Positions 41,846 to 50,834 of a DNA stretch of 54,327 bases are shown here, piece after piece. Source of the stretch: Anaerolineaceae bacterium UBA3924 (GTDB taxonomy: Bacteria; Chloroflexota; Anaerolineae; Anaerolineales; Anaerolineaceae). The DNA is taken from assembly GCA_002385985.1 (NCBI GenBank), contig DGEO01000025.1:13478-67804 (forward strand), written 5' to 3'. Numbering within the stretch: the first letter of the stretch is position 1; the number at the start of each line of letters is the position of its first letter. Made by a program: the position numbers and the translations under genes. The notes under the pieces are model-generated. The model was not told where the DNA came from and made no database searches. It was given only the letters and a program-made list of their open reading frames with translations.

Positions 41846-41900
41846 GATAAAGAACTCCTCGGGAATTATTGCATTCCGATTAATCCAGCCAAAGACGCAA

Positions 41901-42704
41901 TTATACCTTTCTTTTAGGGTTTCGTCCATCCTTGAGCTGGGTCAGAATGCGCGGGCCCTGCTCGGTGACGGCGACGGTGTGCTCAAAGTGAGCCGTCGGC
42001 AGCCCGTTGCGCGAAACCACCGTCCACTGATCCGCAAGCACCCGGGTTTCGGGTGAATCGATCAGCACCATCGGCTCGAGCGCAATCGTCATCCCCGGGC
42101 GGAGCAGCATACCGCGGCCTGGCTGGCCGTAATTCGGCACCGCCGGACCTTCATGCATGCTGCGCCCGACACCGTGACCGGTGTACTCGCGCACCACGCA
42201 GAAACCATTGTCTTCGACAAAACGCTGGATGGCAGCCGATATGTCACCGACCCGGTTTCCCACCACCATCTGTTCGATGCCCACGTAGAGCGCCTGTTCG
42301 GTCACCTCAAGCAGCTTTTTCACCTGCTCAGAGACCTCACCCACAGGCACGGTGATGGCCGAGTCGGCCACAAAACCTTCGAAAATCGTTCCGCAGTCTA
42401 TGGAAACGATATCACCCTCAGCCAGCTTGCGGCGTTTGGAGGGGATGCCGTGCACCAGCTCTTCGTTGATGCTGACATTGGTGCTGGCCGGGTACGGATA
42501 GGCGCCCATAACGCCGATGAAGGGAGACTTCACCCCGTACTTCTTCAGCACCGACTCAGCGGCTTCGTTCAGGTCCATCGTAGACGCCCCCGGCACCGCC
42601 GCGTCGGCGGCAGCCTGCAGCGCCTCGGCGTTGATTTCGCCGGCGCGCCGCATAAGCTCGAGCTCTTGAGGGGTCTTGATGGTGATTTGCCTGTCCCAGG
42701 ACAT
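41901..42704 (-). CDS. map: Methionine aminopeptidase type I
   Basis: 267 residues, with all five metal ligands: Asp103, Asp114, His177, Glu210, Glu241 (SIDCG, VADSAI, TGHGVG, ALEPM, HFEHTV). Removes the N-terminal Met of new proteins. Sits after adk in the spc block as is usual; no infA follows. Confidence 0.97.
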   Translation of the reverse strand: MSWDRQITIKTPQELELMRRAGEINAEALQAAADAAVPGASTMDLNEAAESVLKKYGVKSPFIGVMGAYPYPASTNVSINEELVHGIPSKRRKLAEGDIVSIDCGTIFEGFVADSAITVPVGEVSEQVKKLLEVTEQALYVGIEQMVVGNRVGDISAAIQRFVEDNGFCVVREYTGHGVGRSMHEGPAVPNYGQPGRGMLLRPGMTIALEPMVLIDSPETRVLADQWTVVSRNGLPTAHFEHTVAVTEQGPRILTQLKDGRNPKRKV

Positions 42705-42715
42705 ATTACGCCTGC

Positions 42716-43369
42716 TTATTCTGATTGCAGTGCAGCCAGCAGGTCACGCGTGACGCATTCGATCGGCTGGTTGCCGTCAATCTCTACGAGCTTCCCGCAC
42801 TTTCGATAGTAATCGATGAGCGGGGCGGTCTGATTCCAGTAGACGGAGATGCGTGTCCGCACAGTCTCCGCGCGGTCGTCATCGCGCTGGTACAGCTCCG
42901 ACTGGTCGAAATCACACACACCCGGCTTCTGAGGCGGGTTGAACTTTTCGTGAAACACATGCCCCCGGGCGCGGCACGTCCAGCGCCCGCTGAGCCGGTT
43001 GACCAGCTCTTCGTCGGGAACGGAGATGAGCGGAACACCGTTCACCTCCGCCCCCAACTGAGACAGCATTTCACCCAACGCTTCTGCCTGGGCGGGCGTT
43101 CGCGGAAAGCCGTCCAGCAGGGCGCCGTTTTTTGTATCGGGCTGCTGCAGCCGGTCGCGGACCATCGCAATGGTCACGTCGTCGGGCACCAGCTCGCCGC
43201 GATTCATATAACTCTGCGCCAGCTTTCCGAGCTCGGTCTGGTTCTTCAGGTTCTCCCGGAAGAGATCGCCCGAAGAAACATGCGCGAGCCCCAGCTTTTC
43301 CGAAACCACCCTCGCCTGCGTACCCTTACCGGCGCCGGGCGGCCCAAGCAGAACGTAGTAGCGTGCCAT
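42716..43369 (-). CDS. adk: Adenylate kinase (long lid form)
   Basis: 217 residues. P-loop GPPGAGKGT at 9-17, DGFPRT at 86-91, long lid about 125-163. In zinc-binding Adk the lid has four ligands spaced C-x2-C and C-x2-C/D. Here Cys132, Cys152 and Asp155 are present, but the second position is Arg135, so one ligand is lost, and zinc binding would be weak or use a nearby His (His137 or His140). It converts AMP + ATP to 2 ADP. Stop is 2 bases... the gene follows secY closely, and map follows 11 bases later. Confidence 0.96.
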   Translation of the reverse strand: MARYYVLLGPPGAGKGTQARVVSEKLGLAHVSSGDLFRENLKNQTELGKLAQSYMNRGELVPDDVTIAMVRDRLQQPDTKNGALLDGFPRTPAQAEALGEMLSQLGAEVNGVPLISVPDEELVNRLSGRWTCRARGHVFHEKFNPPQKPGVCDFDQSELYQRDDDRAETVRTRISVYWNQTAPLIDYYRKCGKLVEIDGNQPIECVTRDLLAALQSE

Positions 43370-43371
43370 GA

Positions 43372-44709
43372 TTATCCCTTGATCAGACTCTCGTCGTAAC
43401 CGTGGAGCTTGAGCTCGGTTTCGATGATGGTGAAGGTGTCGCGCACGACGCCCACCACGATCAGCAAACCGGCTGCGGAGATCAGGAACAGCCCCGCCTG
43501 CCCGACGGTGGGCGGCAGAACCAGGTTCAAGAAGTACGGCAGCGCGGCCACGAAGCCCAGGAACAGCGCCCCGGGCAGGGTGATGCGCCGCTGCACTTTG
43601 GTCAGGTAGCGCTGCGTGGGAGCGCCGCGCAGCACACCCGGGATCTGGGCGCCCTGGCGCTTTAGGTTCTCACCGTAATTCTGCTGGGCGAAGAGCACGT
43701 CCGTGTAGAAGAAGGTGAAAACCACCACCATGAAGAAGAACAGGATGGCATACCAGACACTGGTCCCGTTGAACGTGTTGAAGATTGCATTCGCCAGGTT
43801 GGCAACCCAGGCGGTTTCGGACCTGGTGAAGTAGCTGGCCACGATCGAAGGGAACACCAGGATGGACTGGGCGAAGATCAGCGGGATCATACCGGCCATG
43901 TTGACCATGAGCGGCAGGTTGCTGCGCACCGGCATGGACATGCGGGCCCCGATCCGGCGTCCCGGGAAGAGGACCGGCACATTGCGCCGTCCTTGCTGCA
44001 CGTAGACGATGGCAAAGATGATCAAAACCAGCAGCACGATCATCAGCATCGCCATCCACCAGCCGTTCTGGCGGTCGCTGAGCAGCGCAATCAGGTTGCC
44101 CGGGATGCTGGAAACGATACCGGCAAAGATGATCAGTGATAAGCCCTGATTGGGGATACCGTACTCCGAGATCAGCTGGCCCAGCCAGATGCCCAGCAGC
44201 GTGCCGGCCATCATGCTGACCAGCGTGGTCAGCGTCGGCAGCCAGTCCACGAACAGGTCGTAAGTCAGCAGACTGCCGGTCGTGACCATGCTCCGGAAGA
44301 TCTGGATCTGGCCGATGGCAGAAAGCAGCGCCATGGGAACGGTGAGGATGATGGTCCAGCGTTCCATCCACTTCTGGCCCTCGCGCGGGTTGTCTTTCAT
44401 CCTGCGCTCCAGTGCCGGGATGATCGGCACCAGGAGCTGCAGGATGATTTGCGCGGTGATGTAGGGGTACACCCCCATCGCCAGAATGGAGAAGTTTGAA
44501 ATCGTCCCACCCGACAGCAGGTCAAGCAAGCCGACCAGGTTATTGGCCGCCCCGCCAGTCTCGAAAATGCTCCGGATCACCTCACGGTTGACTCCCGGCG
44601 CAGGCACGTTGGCCGCAAACCGGTAGATCACCAACAAGAGCAGAGTGATCAAAAGTTTTCTTCGGATATCTTCCGACTTCCATAAGTAGCGCCATGCTGA
44701 CCGCTTCAT
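43372..44709 (-). CDS. secY: Preprotein translocase subunit SecY
   Basis: 445 residues, ten membrane helices, with plug/lateral gate regions (NFSILAMGVYPYITAQIILQLL), the GGxxxD-type loops and the C-terminal RRITLPGALFLGFVAALPY. Channel for protein export and membrane insertion, partner of SecE/SecG. In its usual place between rplO and adk. Confidence 0.98.
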   Translation of the reverse strand: MKRSAWRYLWKSEDIRRKLLITLLLLVIYRFAANVPAPGVNREVIRSIFETGGAANNLVGLLDLLSGGTISNFSILAMGVYPYITAQIILQLLVPIIPALERRMKDNPREGQKWMERWTIILTVPMALLSAIGQIQIFRSMVTTGSLLTYDLFVDWLPTLTTLVSMMAGTLLGIWLGQLISEYGIPNQGLSLIIFAGIVSSIPGNLIALLSDRQNGWWMAMLMIVLLVLIIFAIVYVQQGRRNVPVLFPGRRIGARMSMPVRSNLPLMVNMAGMIPLIFAQSILVFPSIVASYFTRSETAWVANLANAIFNTFNGTSVWYAILFFFMVVVFTFFYTDVLFAQQNYGENLKRQGAQIPGVLRGAPTQRYLTKVQRRITLPGALFLGFVAALPYFLNLVLPPTVGQAGLFLISAAGLLIVVGVVRDTFTIIETELKLHGYDESLIKG

Positions 44710-44733
44710 GCGGGTTCTCCTTTACGCCAGCAG

Positions 44734-45192
44734 TTACTCAATCGAAAGGATTTCGACTGAACCGCCGGCAGCTTCGATTTTTTCTCGGGCGCCTTTGGTC
44801 ACACGATGCGCTCGAACCTTCAACGGGACCGAAAGCTCACCACGGCCAAGGATGACCACCGGGTTTCCATTCTTGTGCAGCATCTTCTGCTCGGCGAGGA
44901 TTTCCGGGGTGACTTCGCTGTTGGCGGCGAAGCGCTCCAACTGCGAGAGGTTGATTTCGTTGTATTCCACCTGATTGGGCGGGGTGAAGCCTTCACCGCG
45001 CTTGAACGGCAGCCGGCGGAAGAACGGCAGGTTGCCGCCCTGGCGGTACAGCTTGCCGCCCTCGCCCGACCGCGAGCGCTGGCCCTTGGTGCCGCGACCG
45101 GAAGTCTTACCGCTTCCGGAGGCGATACCGCGACCCAGGCGCTTGCGTTCCTTTTTGGATTTCTCGTTGGGAACGAGATCATTCAGTTTCAT
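44734..45192 (-). CDS. rplO: 50S ribosomal protein L15
   Basis: 152 residues: LGRGIASGSGKTSGRGTKGQRSRSG and the KRGEGFTPP segment are typical of L15. The start overlaps the rpmD stop by 4 bases. Late 50S assembly protein, directly upstream of secY. Confidence 0.98.
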   Translation of the reverse strand: MKLNDLVPNEKSKKERKRLGRGIASGSGKTSGRGTKGQRSRSGEGGKLYRQGGNLPFFRRLPFKRGEGFTPPNQVEYNEINLSQLERFAANSEVTPEILAEQKMLHKNGNPVVILGRGELSVPLKVRAHRVTKGAREKIEAAGGSVEILSIE

Positions 45193-45395
45193 TGTTCTAC
45201 CTGCTCTACGCGAACTAAGTGGTTAACCTTCAGCAGCATCCCGCGAATGGCCGGGTTGTCTTCGTGCTCCACCACCTGGTTCAGGCGGCGCAGCCCCAGG
45301 GCCTTGATCGTGTCCTTATGGCGCTGCGAATAACCGATGGCGCTCTTCACATACGTGATGCGCAGCATCTTCTTGGGCTCGGTCTTCTTAGGCAT
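45189..45395 (-). CDS. rpmD: 50S ribosomal protein L30
   Basis: 68 residues. LRITYVKSAIGYSQRHKDTIKALGLRRL is the L30 signature. About 9 charged residues precede it, a little longer than many L30 proteins; Met10 is an alternative start. Overlaps the rpsE stop by 8 bases. Confidence 0.96.
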   Translation of the reverse strand: MPKKTEPKKMLRITYVKSAIGYSQRHKDTIKALGLRRLNQVVEHEDNPAIRGMLLKVNHLVRVEQVEQ

Positions 45396-45912
45396 TCTTC
45401 CTCCGCTCCCAGAAGGGCAGCAGCTCCTGAACAGGCTTGCCGCGCTTGGCAGCTTCTTCCTCGGGGGACTTCAGCTGTTCCAGGGCGTCGAAAGTGGCTT
45501 TCACCACGTTCAGGGTGTTGGCACTGCCCATCGATTTGGTCAGGATATCGCGGAAACCGGCAGCCTCCAGGACCGCGCGCACGCCGGAGCCGGCGATAAC
45601 GCCGGTACCACGAGAGGCGGGCTTCAGCATGACCACCGCACCGGCGGTGCGGCCGATCACCTGGTGCGGAACGGTCGTTCCGCGCAGGACCACGGGCTTC
45701 ATGTTCCTGTGAGCGCGCTCAGTCGCCTTGCGCATGGCATCGGGCACAGCGTTGGCCTTGCCGATTCCCAGCCCGACATTACCGTTATTGTCGCCGGCCA
45801 CAACCGTGACCCGGAACTGGAAGCGGCGGCCGCCTTTGACCACCTTCGCCACGCGGGCGATCTCGATCACGCGCTCGTCGTAGGTTTTTTCTTGAAAATC
45901 GCTCATTTCCAT
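45388..45912 (-). CDS. rpsE: 30S ribosomal protein S5
   Basis: 174 residues with VVKGGRRFQFRVTVVAGDNNGNVG and GIGKANAVPDAMRKA. Contributes to decoding accuracy with S4. GAGGG precedes ATG 45912. Confidence 0.98.
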   Translation of the reverse strand: MEMSDFQEKTYDERVIEIARVAKVVKGGRRFQFRVTVVAGDNNGNVGLGIGKANAVPDAMRKATERAHRNMKPVVLRGTTVPHQVIGRTAGAVVMLKPASRGTGVIAGSGVRAVLEAAGFRDILTKSMGSANTLNVVKATFDALEQLKSPEEEAAKRGKPVQELLPFWERRKNA

Positions 45913-45938
45913 ATTCAGGCCCTCATTTCCTCAGTCGC

Positions 45939-46304
45939 CTAGAACTCCAGGCCAGCTTCGCGGGCGCCATCTGCCAGCGCTTTTACGCGGCCGATATACC
46001 GGAACCCACCCCGGTCAAACACGACGGTGGTAATTCCTTTTTCCTTCGCCCGTTCGGCCACAGCCTGTCCCACCAGACGGGCCTGTTCAGTCTTGGTCAA
46101 GCCGTCCATTTTGGCCCGCAGAGCCCGGTCGATCGTGCTGGCCGCGGCCAGAGTCGTCCCGGCGGTGTCATCAATGACCTGAGCGTAGATTTCCGCCAGG
46201 CTGCGGAAAACGGCCAGGCGTGGGCGCTCGGCGGTGCCAGAAATGTACTTGCGTACGCGGCGATGTCGCCGGATCCTTGCTTCAGTACGAGACTTTTTTG
46301 CCAT
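45939..46304 (-). CDS. rplR: 50S ribosomal protein L18
   Basis: 121 residues: RHRRVRKYISGTAERPRLAVFRS, VVFDRGGFRYIGRVKALADGAREAGLEF. Binds 5S rRNA together with L5. Confidence 0.98.
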   Translation of the reverse strand: MAKKSRTEARIRRHRRVRKYISGTAERPRLAVFRSLAEIYAQVIDDTAGTTLAAASTIDRALRAKMDGLTKTEQARLVGQAVAERAKEKGITTVVFDRGGFRYIGRVKALADGAREAGLEF

Positions 46305-46314
46305 GCGCTTTCAC

Positions 46315-46863
46315 CTATTTCTTGCTCTTACCGGCTTTGCCAGCCTTGCGGCGGATCTTTTCGCCCTGATAGCGGATGCCTTTACCCTTATACGGTTCGG
46401 GCGGCCGGATCTTGCGAATGTCGGCAGCTACCTGCCCAACCTGCTCGAGGTTGGAGCCCATCACCTTAATCTGCCGCGTGCGAGTTTCCACGTCGAAGGA
46501 GATCCCCTCTTCCGGTTCAACAATTACCGGGTGAGAATACCCGACGAACAGCTTCAGGTTCTTGCCTTCCATCTCGGCCCGGTAGCCCACGCCGTCCACT
46601 TCCAACACTTTGGTAAAGCCGGTGGAAACACCGGTCACCATGTTATGGATCAATGCGCGTGTGGTTCCGTGCAGCGCGCGGTGAGCGGGATCGTCGGACG
46701 GGCGGGTGACCACCACTTTTCCGTCTTCCATCTGGATCGACAGTTCGGGGTGGAAGGTGCGAACGAGCTCCCCTTTGGGGCCCTTCACCTTCACCTCGCT
46801 GCCGTTGATGCTCACTTCAACGCCGCTCGGGATCGCCACAGGCAGTTTTCCTATACGAGACAC
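46315..46863 (-). CDS. rplF: 50S ribosomal protein L6
   Basis: 182 residues. The start is GTG 46863 (protein VSRIGKLPVAIP), because GAGGAGG lies 6 bases upstream; the TTG five codons further up would fall on that Shine-Dalgarno. Contains DGVGYRAE and the basic C-terminal tail. Near the factor-binding site of the 50S subunit. Confidence 0.97.
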   Translation of the reverse strand: MSRIGKLPVAIPSGVEVSINGSEVKVKGPKGELVRTFHPELSIQMEDGKVVVTRPSDDPAHRALHGTTRALIHNMVTGVSTGFTKVLEVDGVGYRAEMEGKNLKLFVGYSHPVIVEPEEGISFDVETRTRQIKVMGSNLEQVGQVAADIRKIRPPEPYKGKGIRYQGEKIRRKAGKAGKSKK

Positions 46864-46887
46864 TTTATACCTCCTCAATCACCTGGG

Positions 46888-47301
46888 CTACCAGACCTTG
46901 CACAGGATTTCACCACCCAGGTTGAGCTGGCGCGCCCGCTTCCCCGTCATCACACCCTTGGGGGTGGACAGGATGGCGATGCCCATGCCAGAAAGTACCC
47001 AGGGAATGTCCTGCTTCTTGGTGTACACCCGGCGGCCAGGCCGGCTGACGCGCTCCAGACCGGTCAGAACCGGCCGGCGCTCGCGGCGCTCGCCCACGTA
47101 CTTCAAACGCACCCGTAATATTTTCTGGAATGCCTTTTCGCCTTCAACGACCTCATAGTCCTCGATAAAGCCTTCCTCCTTCAAGATCCGGGCGATTTCC
47201 ACCTTGATCTTGGAGCTTGGCATGGCCACCATCGCCTGACCGCTGATGACGCCGTTTCGTATGCGAGTCAGCATATCCGCAATTGGATCATTGACACTCA
47301 T
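46888..47301 (-). CDS. rpsH: 30S ribosomal protein S8
   Basis: 137 residues from ATG 47301 (MSVNDPIADMLTRIRNG), the typical S8 N-terminus, with an AGGTAGGGAG stretch upstream. C-terminal STPKGVMTGKRARQLNLGGEILCKVW is diagnostic. In E. coli S8 represses the spc operon; no such site was traced here. Confidence 0.98.
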   Translation of the reverse strand: MSVNDPIADMLTRIRNGVISGQAMVAMPSSKIKVEIARILKEEGFIEDYEVVEGEKAFQKILRVRLKYVGERRERRPVLTGLERVSRPGRRVYTKKQDIPWVLSGMGIAILSTPKGVMTGKRARQLNLGGEILCKVW

Positions 47302-47321
47302 GCTCCCTACCTCCGGTCGAG

Positions 47322-47504
47322 CTACCAGGATGACTTGGTGACGCCGGGAATCTTGCCTTCGAGAGCCAGCTCTCGGAAGCAAATGCGGCACAGGCCAAAT
47401 CGTCGGATATAACCACGCGGGCGACCGCAGCGCCGGCAGCGATTCCGGACCTGGACAGGGTATTCCCGCCGCTGTTCGCGATACACAATGCTTTTCTTGG
47501 CCAT
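47322..47504 (-). CDS. rpsZ: 30S ribosomal protein S14, zinc form (type Z)
   Basis: 60 residues from ATG 47504 (MAKKSIVYREQRREYPVQVRN). Zinc cysteines CRRC and CRIC are intact, so this is the short C+ form rather than the long zinc-free RpsN. Start is one base after the rplE stop. Confidence 0.98.
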   Translation of the reverse strand: MAKKSIVYREQRREYPVQVRNRCRRCGRPRGYIRRFGLCRICFRELALEGKIPGVTKSSW

Positions 47505-47505
47505 A

Positions 47506-48048
47506 CTATTCCTTCCTAAAAGGCATACCGAGCAGGCGCAGTAAGGCTCGGGCCTGGTCATCGTCAGGCGCTGTGGTTACGATGGTGATCTCCATACCCC
47601 GGACCTTGTCGACCTTGTCGAACTCGATCTCAGGGAAGATGATCTGCTCGCGCAGCCCCAGGGTGTAGTTGCCGCGGCCGTCAAAGGCGTCGGGAGAAAT
47701 CCCCCGGAAGTCGCGCACACGGGGCAGCACGATGTTCATCACACGGTCGAGGAACGCCCACATGCGCTCACCCCGCAGGGTGACCATGGTGCCAATCGCG
47801 CGGCCTTCGCGCAGCTTGAACCCGGCGATGCTCTTGCGGGCCTTGGTAATCACAGGCTTCTGTCCGGTAATTGCCGTCAGGTCAGCTACAGCAGCGTCCA
47901 ACGCCTTGGCGTTGTCCAGGGCTTCACCCATACCGATGTTGACGACCACTTTCTCGACTTTGGGCACCTGCATGATGTTCGAGTAATTGAACTCCTTCAT
48001 CATGGCAGGAACCACTTCGTTGACGTACTTTTCTCTCAAGTAGTTCAT
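47506..48048 (-). CDS. rplE: 50S ribosomal protein L5
   Basis: 180 residues: MMKEFNYSNIMQVPKVEKVVVNIG, TGQKPVITKARKSIAGFKLREG, DFRGISPDAFDGRGNYTLG. Binds 5S rRNA and contacts P-site tRNA. Confidence 0.98.
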   Translation of the reverse strand: MNYLREKYVNEVVPAMMKEFNYSNIMQVPKVEKVVVNIGMGEALDNAKALDAAVADLTAITGQKPVITKARKSIAGFKLREGRAIGTMVTLRGERMWAFLDRVMNIVLPRVRDFRGISPDAFDGRGNYTLGLREQIIFPEIEFDKVDKVRGMEITIVTTAPDDDQARALLRLLGMPFRKE

Positions 48049-48066
48049 TCTTCCTGCTCCAGTGGC

Positions 48067-48402
48067 CTACTCATCGATGCGGGCATCGCACTTTTTGCAT
48101 ACGCGCTGTGCTTCACCCTGTTCAGTGCGGACAACACCCACGCGGGTCGGCTGGCTGCACTTCGGGCAGACCAGCATCACGTTGGAAATGTCAATCGGCA
48201 TTTCGAAGCGAACCAGCCCGGGCTGAAGGCGGCGGCCTTGAGCCTGAACTTCCCGCTGGTGCTTGGTGTGCAGGTTAATGCCCTGAACCACCAGCCGGCG
48301 TTCCTTCGGCAGCACGCGAATGACCTCGCCGCGGCGTCCCTTGTCTTCTTTCGGTCCAGTAATAACCTGAACCGTATCACCTTTACGAATCTTTAACTTC
48401 AT
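48067..48402 (-). CDS. rplX: 50S ribosomal protein L24
   Basis: 111 residues. KOW motif (IRKGDTVQVITGPKEDKGRRGEV), followed by a C-terminal zinc-ribbon-like CPKC/CKKC pair, as in many non-proteobacterial L24 proteins. One of the assembly initiators of the 50S subunit. Confidence 0.98.
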   Translation of the reverse strand: MKLKIRKGDTVQVITGPKEDKGRRGEVIRVLPKERRLVVQGINLHTKHQREVQAQGRRLQPGLVRFEMPIDISNVMLVCPKCSQPTRVGVVRTEQGEAQRVCKKCDARIDE

Positions 48403-48425
48403 CTGGCTCTCTCCTCGCTCTGGCG

Positions 48426-48797
48426 CTAGATCACTTCAGGCGCCAGAGAGACGATTTTCATAAAGCCTTTTTCACGCAGTTCACGAGCCACAGGTCCGAA
48501 AATGCGCGTCCCCTTGGGGTTCTGGCCGTCATTATCCAGGATCACAGCTGCGTTGTCATCAAAACGAATCGAGGATCCATCTTCACGGCGCCACTCCTTG
48601 GAGGTGCGCACAATCACAGCTTTGACGATATCGCTCTTCTTCACCGAGCCGTGCGGCGCGGCGGATTTGACCGTGGCGATCACAATGTCGCCAACCGAGC
48701 CGTAGCGGCGCACAGATCCGCCCGTCACATGAATGACCAGCAGCTCACGGGCACCGGTGTTATCGGCAACTTTGAGACGGGTTTCCTGCTGAATCAT
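48426..48797 (-). CDS. rplN: 50S ribosomal protein L14
   Basis: 123 residues: MIQQETRLKVADNTGARELLVI, GTRIFGPVARELREKGFMKIVSLAPEVI. Located at the subunit interface. The start overlaps the rpsQ stop (ATGA). Confidence 0.98.
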   Translation of the reverse strand: MIQQETRLKVADNTGARELLVIHVTGGSVRRYGSVGDIVIATVKSAAPHGSVKKSDIVKAVIVRTSKEWRREDGSSIRFDDNAAVILDNDGQNPKGTRIFGPVARELREKGFMKIVSLAPEVI

Positions 48798-49084
48798 TGT
48801 TCGACCTCTTCCGTGGTCTCGTTCAGCTCAACCACCTCACCGTAGCGCTTGAGGATGGAAGTCACCACCCAGCGCTTGTCACGGGAGAGCGGCCGGCTTT
48901 CCACCAGTTCGACCGTATCCCCGATCCTGGCACCCAGCTCGTCATGCGCTTTGACTTTCTTGTGCGCGTGCACCACTTTGTGATAGAGGGGATGGCGGTA
49001 GGTGCGGGCGATCTCAACCACAACAGTCTTGGTCATCTTGTCACTGGTGACCACACCAGTTATCCGACGACGATTCGTAGTCAT
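48794..49084 (-). CDS. rpsQ: 30S ribosomal protein S17
   Basis: 96 residues: GVVTSDKMTKTVVVEIARTYRHPLY, then VELVESRPLSRDKRWVV. Somewhat longer C-terminal tail (Glu-rich). Start overlaps the rpmC stop by 4 bases. Confidence 0.98.
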   Translation of the reverse strand: MTTNRRRITGVVTSDKMTKTVVVEIARTYRHPLYHKVVHAHKKVKAHDELGARIGDTVELVESRPLSRDKRWVVTSILKRYGEVVELNETTEEVEQ

Positions 49085-49290
49085 TTGGCACCTCGCGATT
49101 CCGCCAGCTCACGCTCGCGCAGAATGGTTTCGAACCGGGCGATCAGGCGGCGGGTTTTCTTCATCCGGCTGGTATCGGTCTGCTGGCCGGTAACCACCTG
49201 GAACCGCAGATTCATCAATTCATGCCGGGCATCTTCCAATCTGGAACGGATTTCCTCCGTGGTTAACTGTCGAATCTGGGCGGGTTTCAT
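49081..49290 (-). CDS. rpmC: 50S ribosomal protein L29
   Basis: 69 residues, two-helix L29: LTTEEIRSRLEDARHELMNLRFQ and KTRRLIARFETILRERE. Located at the tunnel exit with L23. Overlaps rplP stop by 4 bases. Confidence 0.97.
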   Translation of the reverse strand: MKPAQIRQLTTEEIRSRLEDARHELMNLRFQVVTGQQTDTSRMKKTRRLIARFETILRERELAESRGAK

Positions 49291-49718
49291 TCTTGTTCTC
49301 CTGTCGATTCCTGCACACGAGAAACAATCTTGGTCTTTACCGAGAACTTGTAAGAAGCCTGATGCAGCGCTTCCTTGGCCGTCTCAGCGTCCAGACCACC
49401 CACCTCGAACATGATCCGCCCGGGGCGAACCACCGCGACCCAGTATTCCACGTTGCCTTTACCTTTACCCATGCGGGTTTCCGGCGGCTTCTGGGTGTAG
49501 GGCTTGTCGGGGAAAATCCGGATCCACACTTTACCACGGCGGCGCATCGAGCGGCTGATGGTGCGGCGGGCGGCCTCGATCTGGCGAGCGGTCACCCAAC
49601 CGGGCTCCAGGGACATCAGTCCGTACTCGCCGTAGGTCAGCTCGGCCCCGCGCAGGGCCTTACCGCGCGTATTACCACGCTGTTGCTTGCGCCACTTTAC
49701 ACGTTTTGGCATCAACAT
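49287..49718 (-). CDS. rplP: 50S ribosomal protein L16
   Basis: 143 residues: PKRVKWRKQQRGNTRG, RRGKVWIRIFPDKPYTQKPPETRMGKGKG. Start ATG 49718 has GAGGTAG at good spacing; ATG two codons later is possible. Near the A site and 5S rRNA. Confidence 0.98.
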   Translation of the reverse strand: MLMPKRVKWRKQQRGNTRGKALRGAELTYGEYGLMSLEPGWVTARQIEAARRTISRSMRRRGKVWIRIFPDKPYTQKPPETRMGKGKGNVEYWVAVVRPGRIMFEVGGLDAETAKEALHQASYKFSVKTKIVSRVQESTGEQE

Positions 49719-49765
49719 AGCAGCTACCTCTTTATCTCACGCCGTACTTGCACCTGGCGCAAGTC

Positions 49766-50446
49766 CTATTCACTGACGTACACGCCCTCAGTGGTCGCCG
49801 CAGGCTTTTCTTCCACTTCCGGCACAATGTTGCCCTTATAGACCCACACCTTGACGCCGATGCGTCCGTAGGTGGTCAGGGCTTCGGCGCGGGCAAAATC
49901 GATGTTCGCGCGCAGGGTCTGCAGGGGCACGCGGCCTTCGCGCAGCCACACGCTGCGGGCCATTTCCGCACCACTAAGGCGGCCGGCCACTTCGATCTTG
50001 ATGCCCTCCGCTCCCTGGCGCATGGCCTGCTGCAGAGCGCGCTTCATCGCCCGCCGGTAAGCAACCCGGCGCTCGATCTGCCCGGCGATGTTTTCAGCAA
50101 TCAACAGAGCATCCGCGTCTGGGTTCTTGATCTCTTTGATCTCGAGGTCAATCTTGCGGCCGGTGAGTGCTTCAAGCTTCTGGCGGATCAACTTCACCGT
50201 CTCGCCCTTGCGGCCAATCAGAATGCCAGGCTTGGCAGTGTGGACGATGACTTTGACCTTTCCGGGGAAGCGCTCGATTTCGATTTTCGAAACGCCAGCC
50301 TTGCTCGCCTCTTCGCGGACCAGCTTGCGGATTTCCATATCCTGGTGCAGCTGCTCAGCATACTGGCTGCCTTCGGCGTACCAGCGGCCTTCCCAGGGCT
50401 GGTTGATTCCCAGACGAAATCCAATCGGATGTACTTTTCGACCCAT
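49766..50446 (-). CDS. rpsC: 30S ribosomal protein S3
   Basis: 226 residues. MGRKVHPIGFRLGINQPWEG start, KH-like domain (AKPGILIGRKGETVKLIRQKLE), and C-terminal domain (GAEGIKIEVAGRLSGAEMARS). Part of the mRNA entry site and helicase activity. Confidence 0.98.
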   Translation of the reverse strand: MGRKVHPIGFRLGINQPWEGRWYAEGSQYAEQLHQDMEIRKLVREEASKAGVSKIEIERFPGKVKVIVHTAKPGILIGRKGETVKLIRQKLEALTGRKIDLEIKEIKNPDADALLIAENIAGQIERRVAYRRAMKRALQQAMRQGAEGIKIEVAGRLSGAEMARSVWLREGRVPLQTLRANIDFARAEALTTYGRIGVKVWVYKGNIVPEVEEKPAATTEGVYVSE

Positions 50447-50489
50447 ATTTTCTCCTGGTCTTTCTAACTTTGCCCTTCTTCAGAAGGCT

Positions 50490-50831
50490 CTACTCGCGTT
50501 CTCTCAGCACGACGGTGACATGCGATGACCGGCGCAGAATCGGCTTGAAGCGGCCGCGGGCGCCAAAGCGGCGCCACTTGCGCATCGGCGCCGGATCGGC
50601 GGTGATGGTGTGAATGTACAGATCATCGCGGCTGATGCCGAAATTCTCTTCCGCGTTGGCAATCGCCGAGGCGATCAGCTTGCGAACAGGCCGGGCCGCC
50701 CCGTTGGGCAGGAAGCGCAGCATGTTCATGGCCTCAACAGCCGGCTTGCCGCGCACCAGATCGATCACCAGGCGCACCTTCTGGGGAGAATGGGAACACT
50801 GATCCAGATAAGCTCGGATATCCTGTGCCAT
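50490..50831 (-). CDS. rplV: 50S ribosomal protein L22
   Basis: 113 residues: SPQKVRLVIDLVRGKPAVEA, IASAIANAEENF, then the tunnel beta-hairpin AGPAPMRKWRRFGARGRFK-like region (DPAPMRKWRRFGARG). Macrolide-tunnel protein. Confidence 0.98.
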   Translation of the reverse strand: MAQDIRAYLDQCSHSPQKVRLVIDLVRGKPAVEAMNMLRFLPNGAARPVRKLIASAIANAEENFGISRDDLYIHTITADPAPMRKWRRFGARGRFKPILRRSSHVTVVLRERE

Positions 50832-50834
50832 GGC

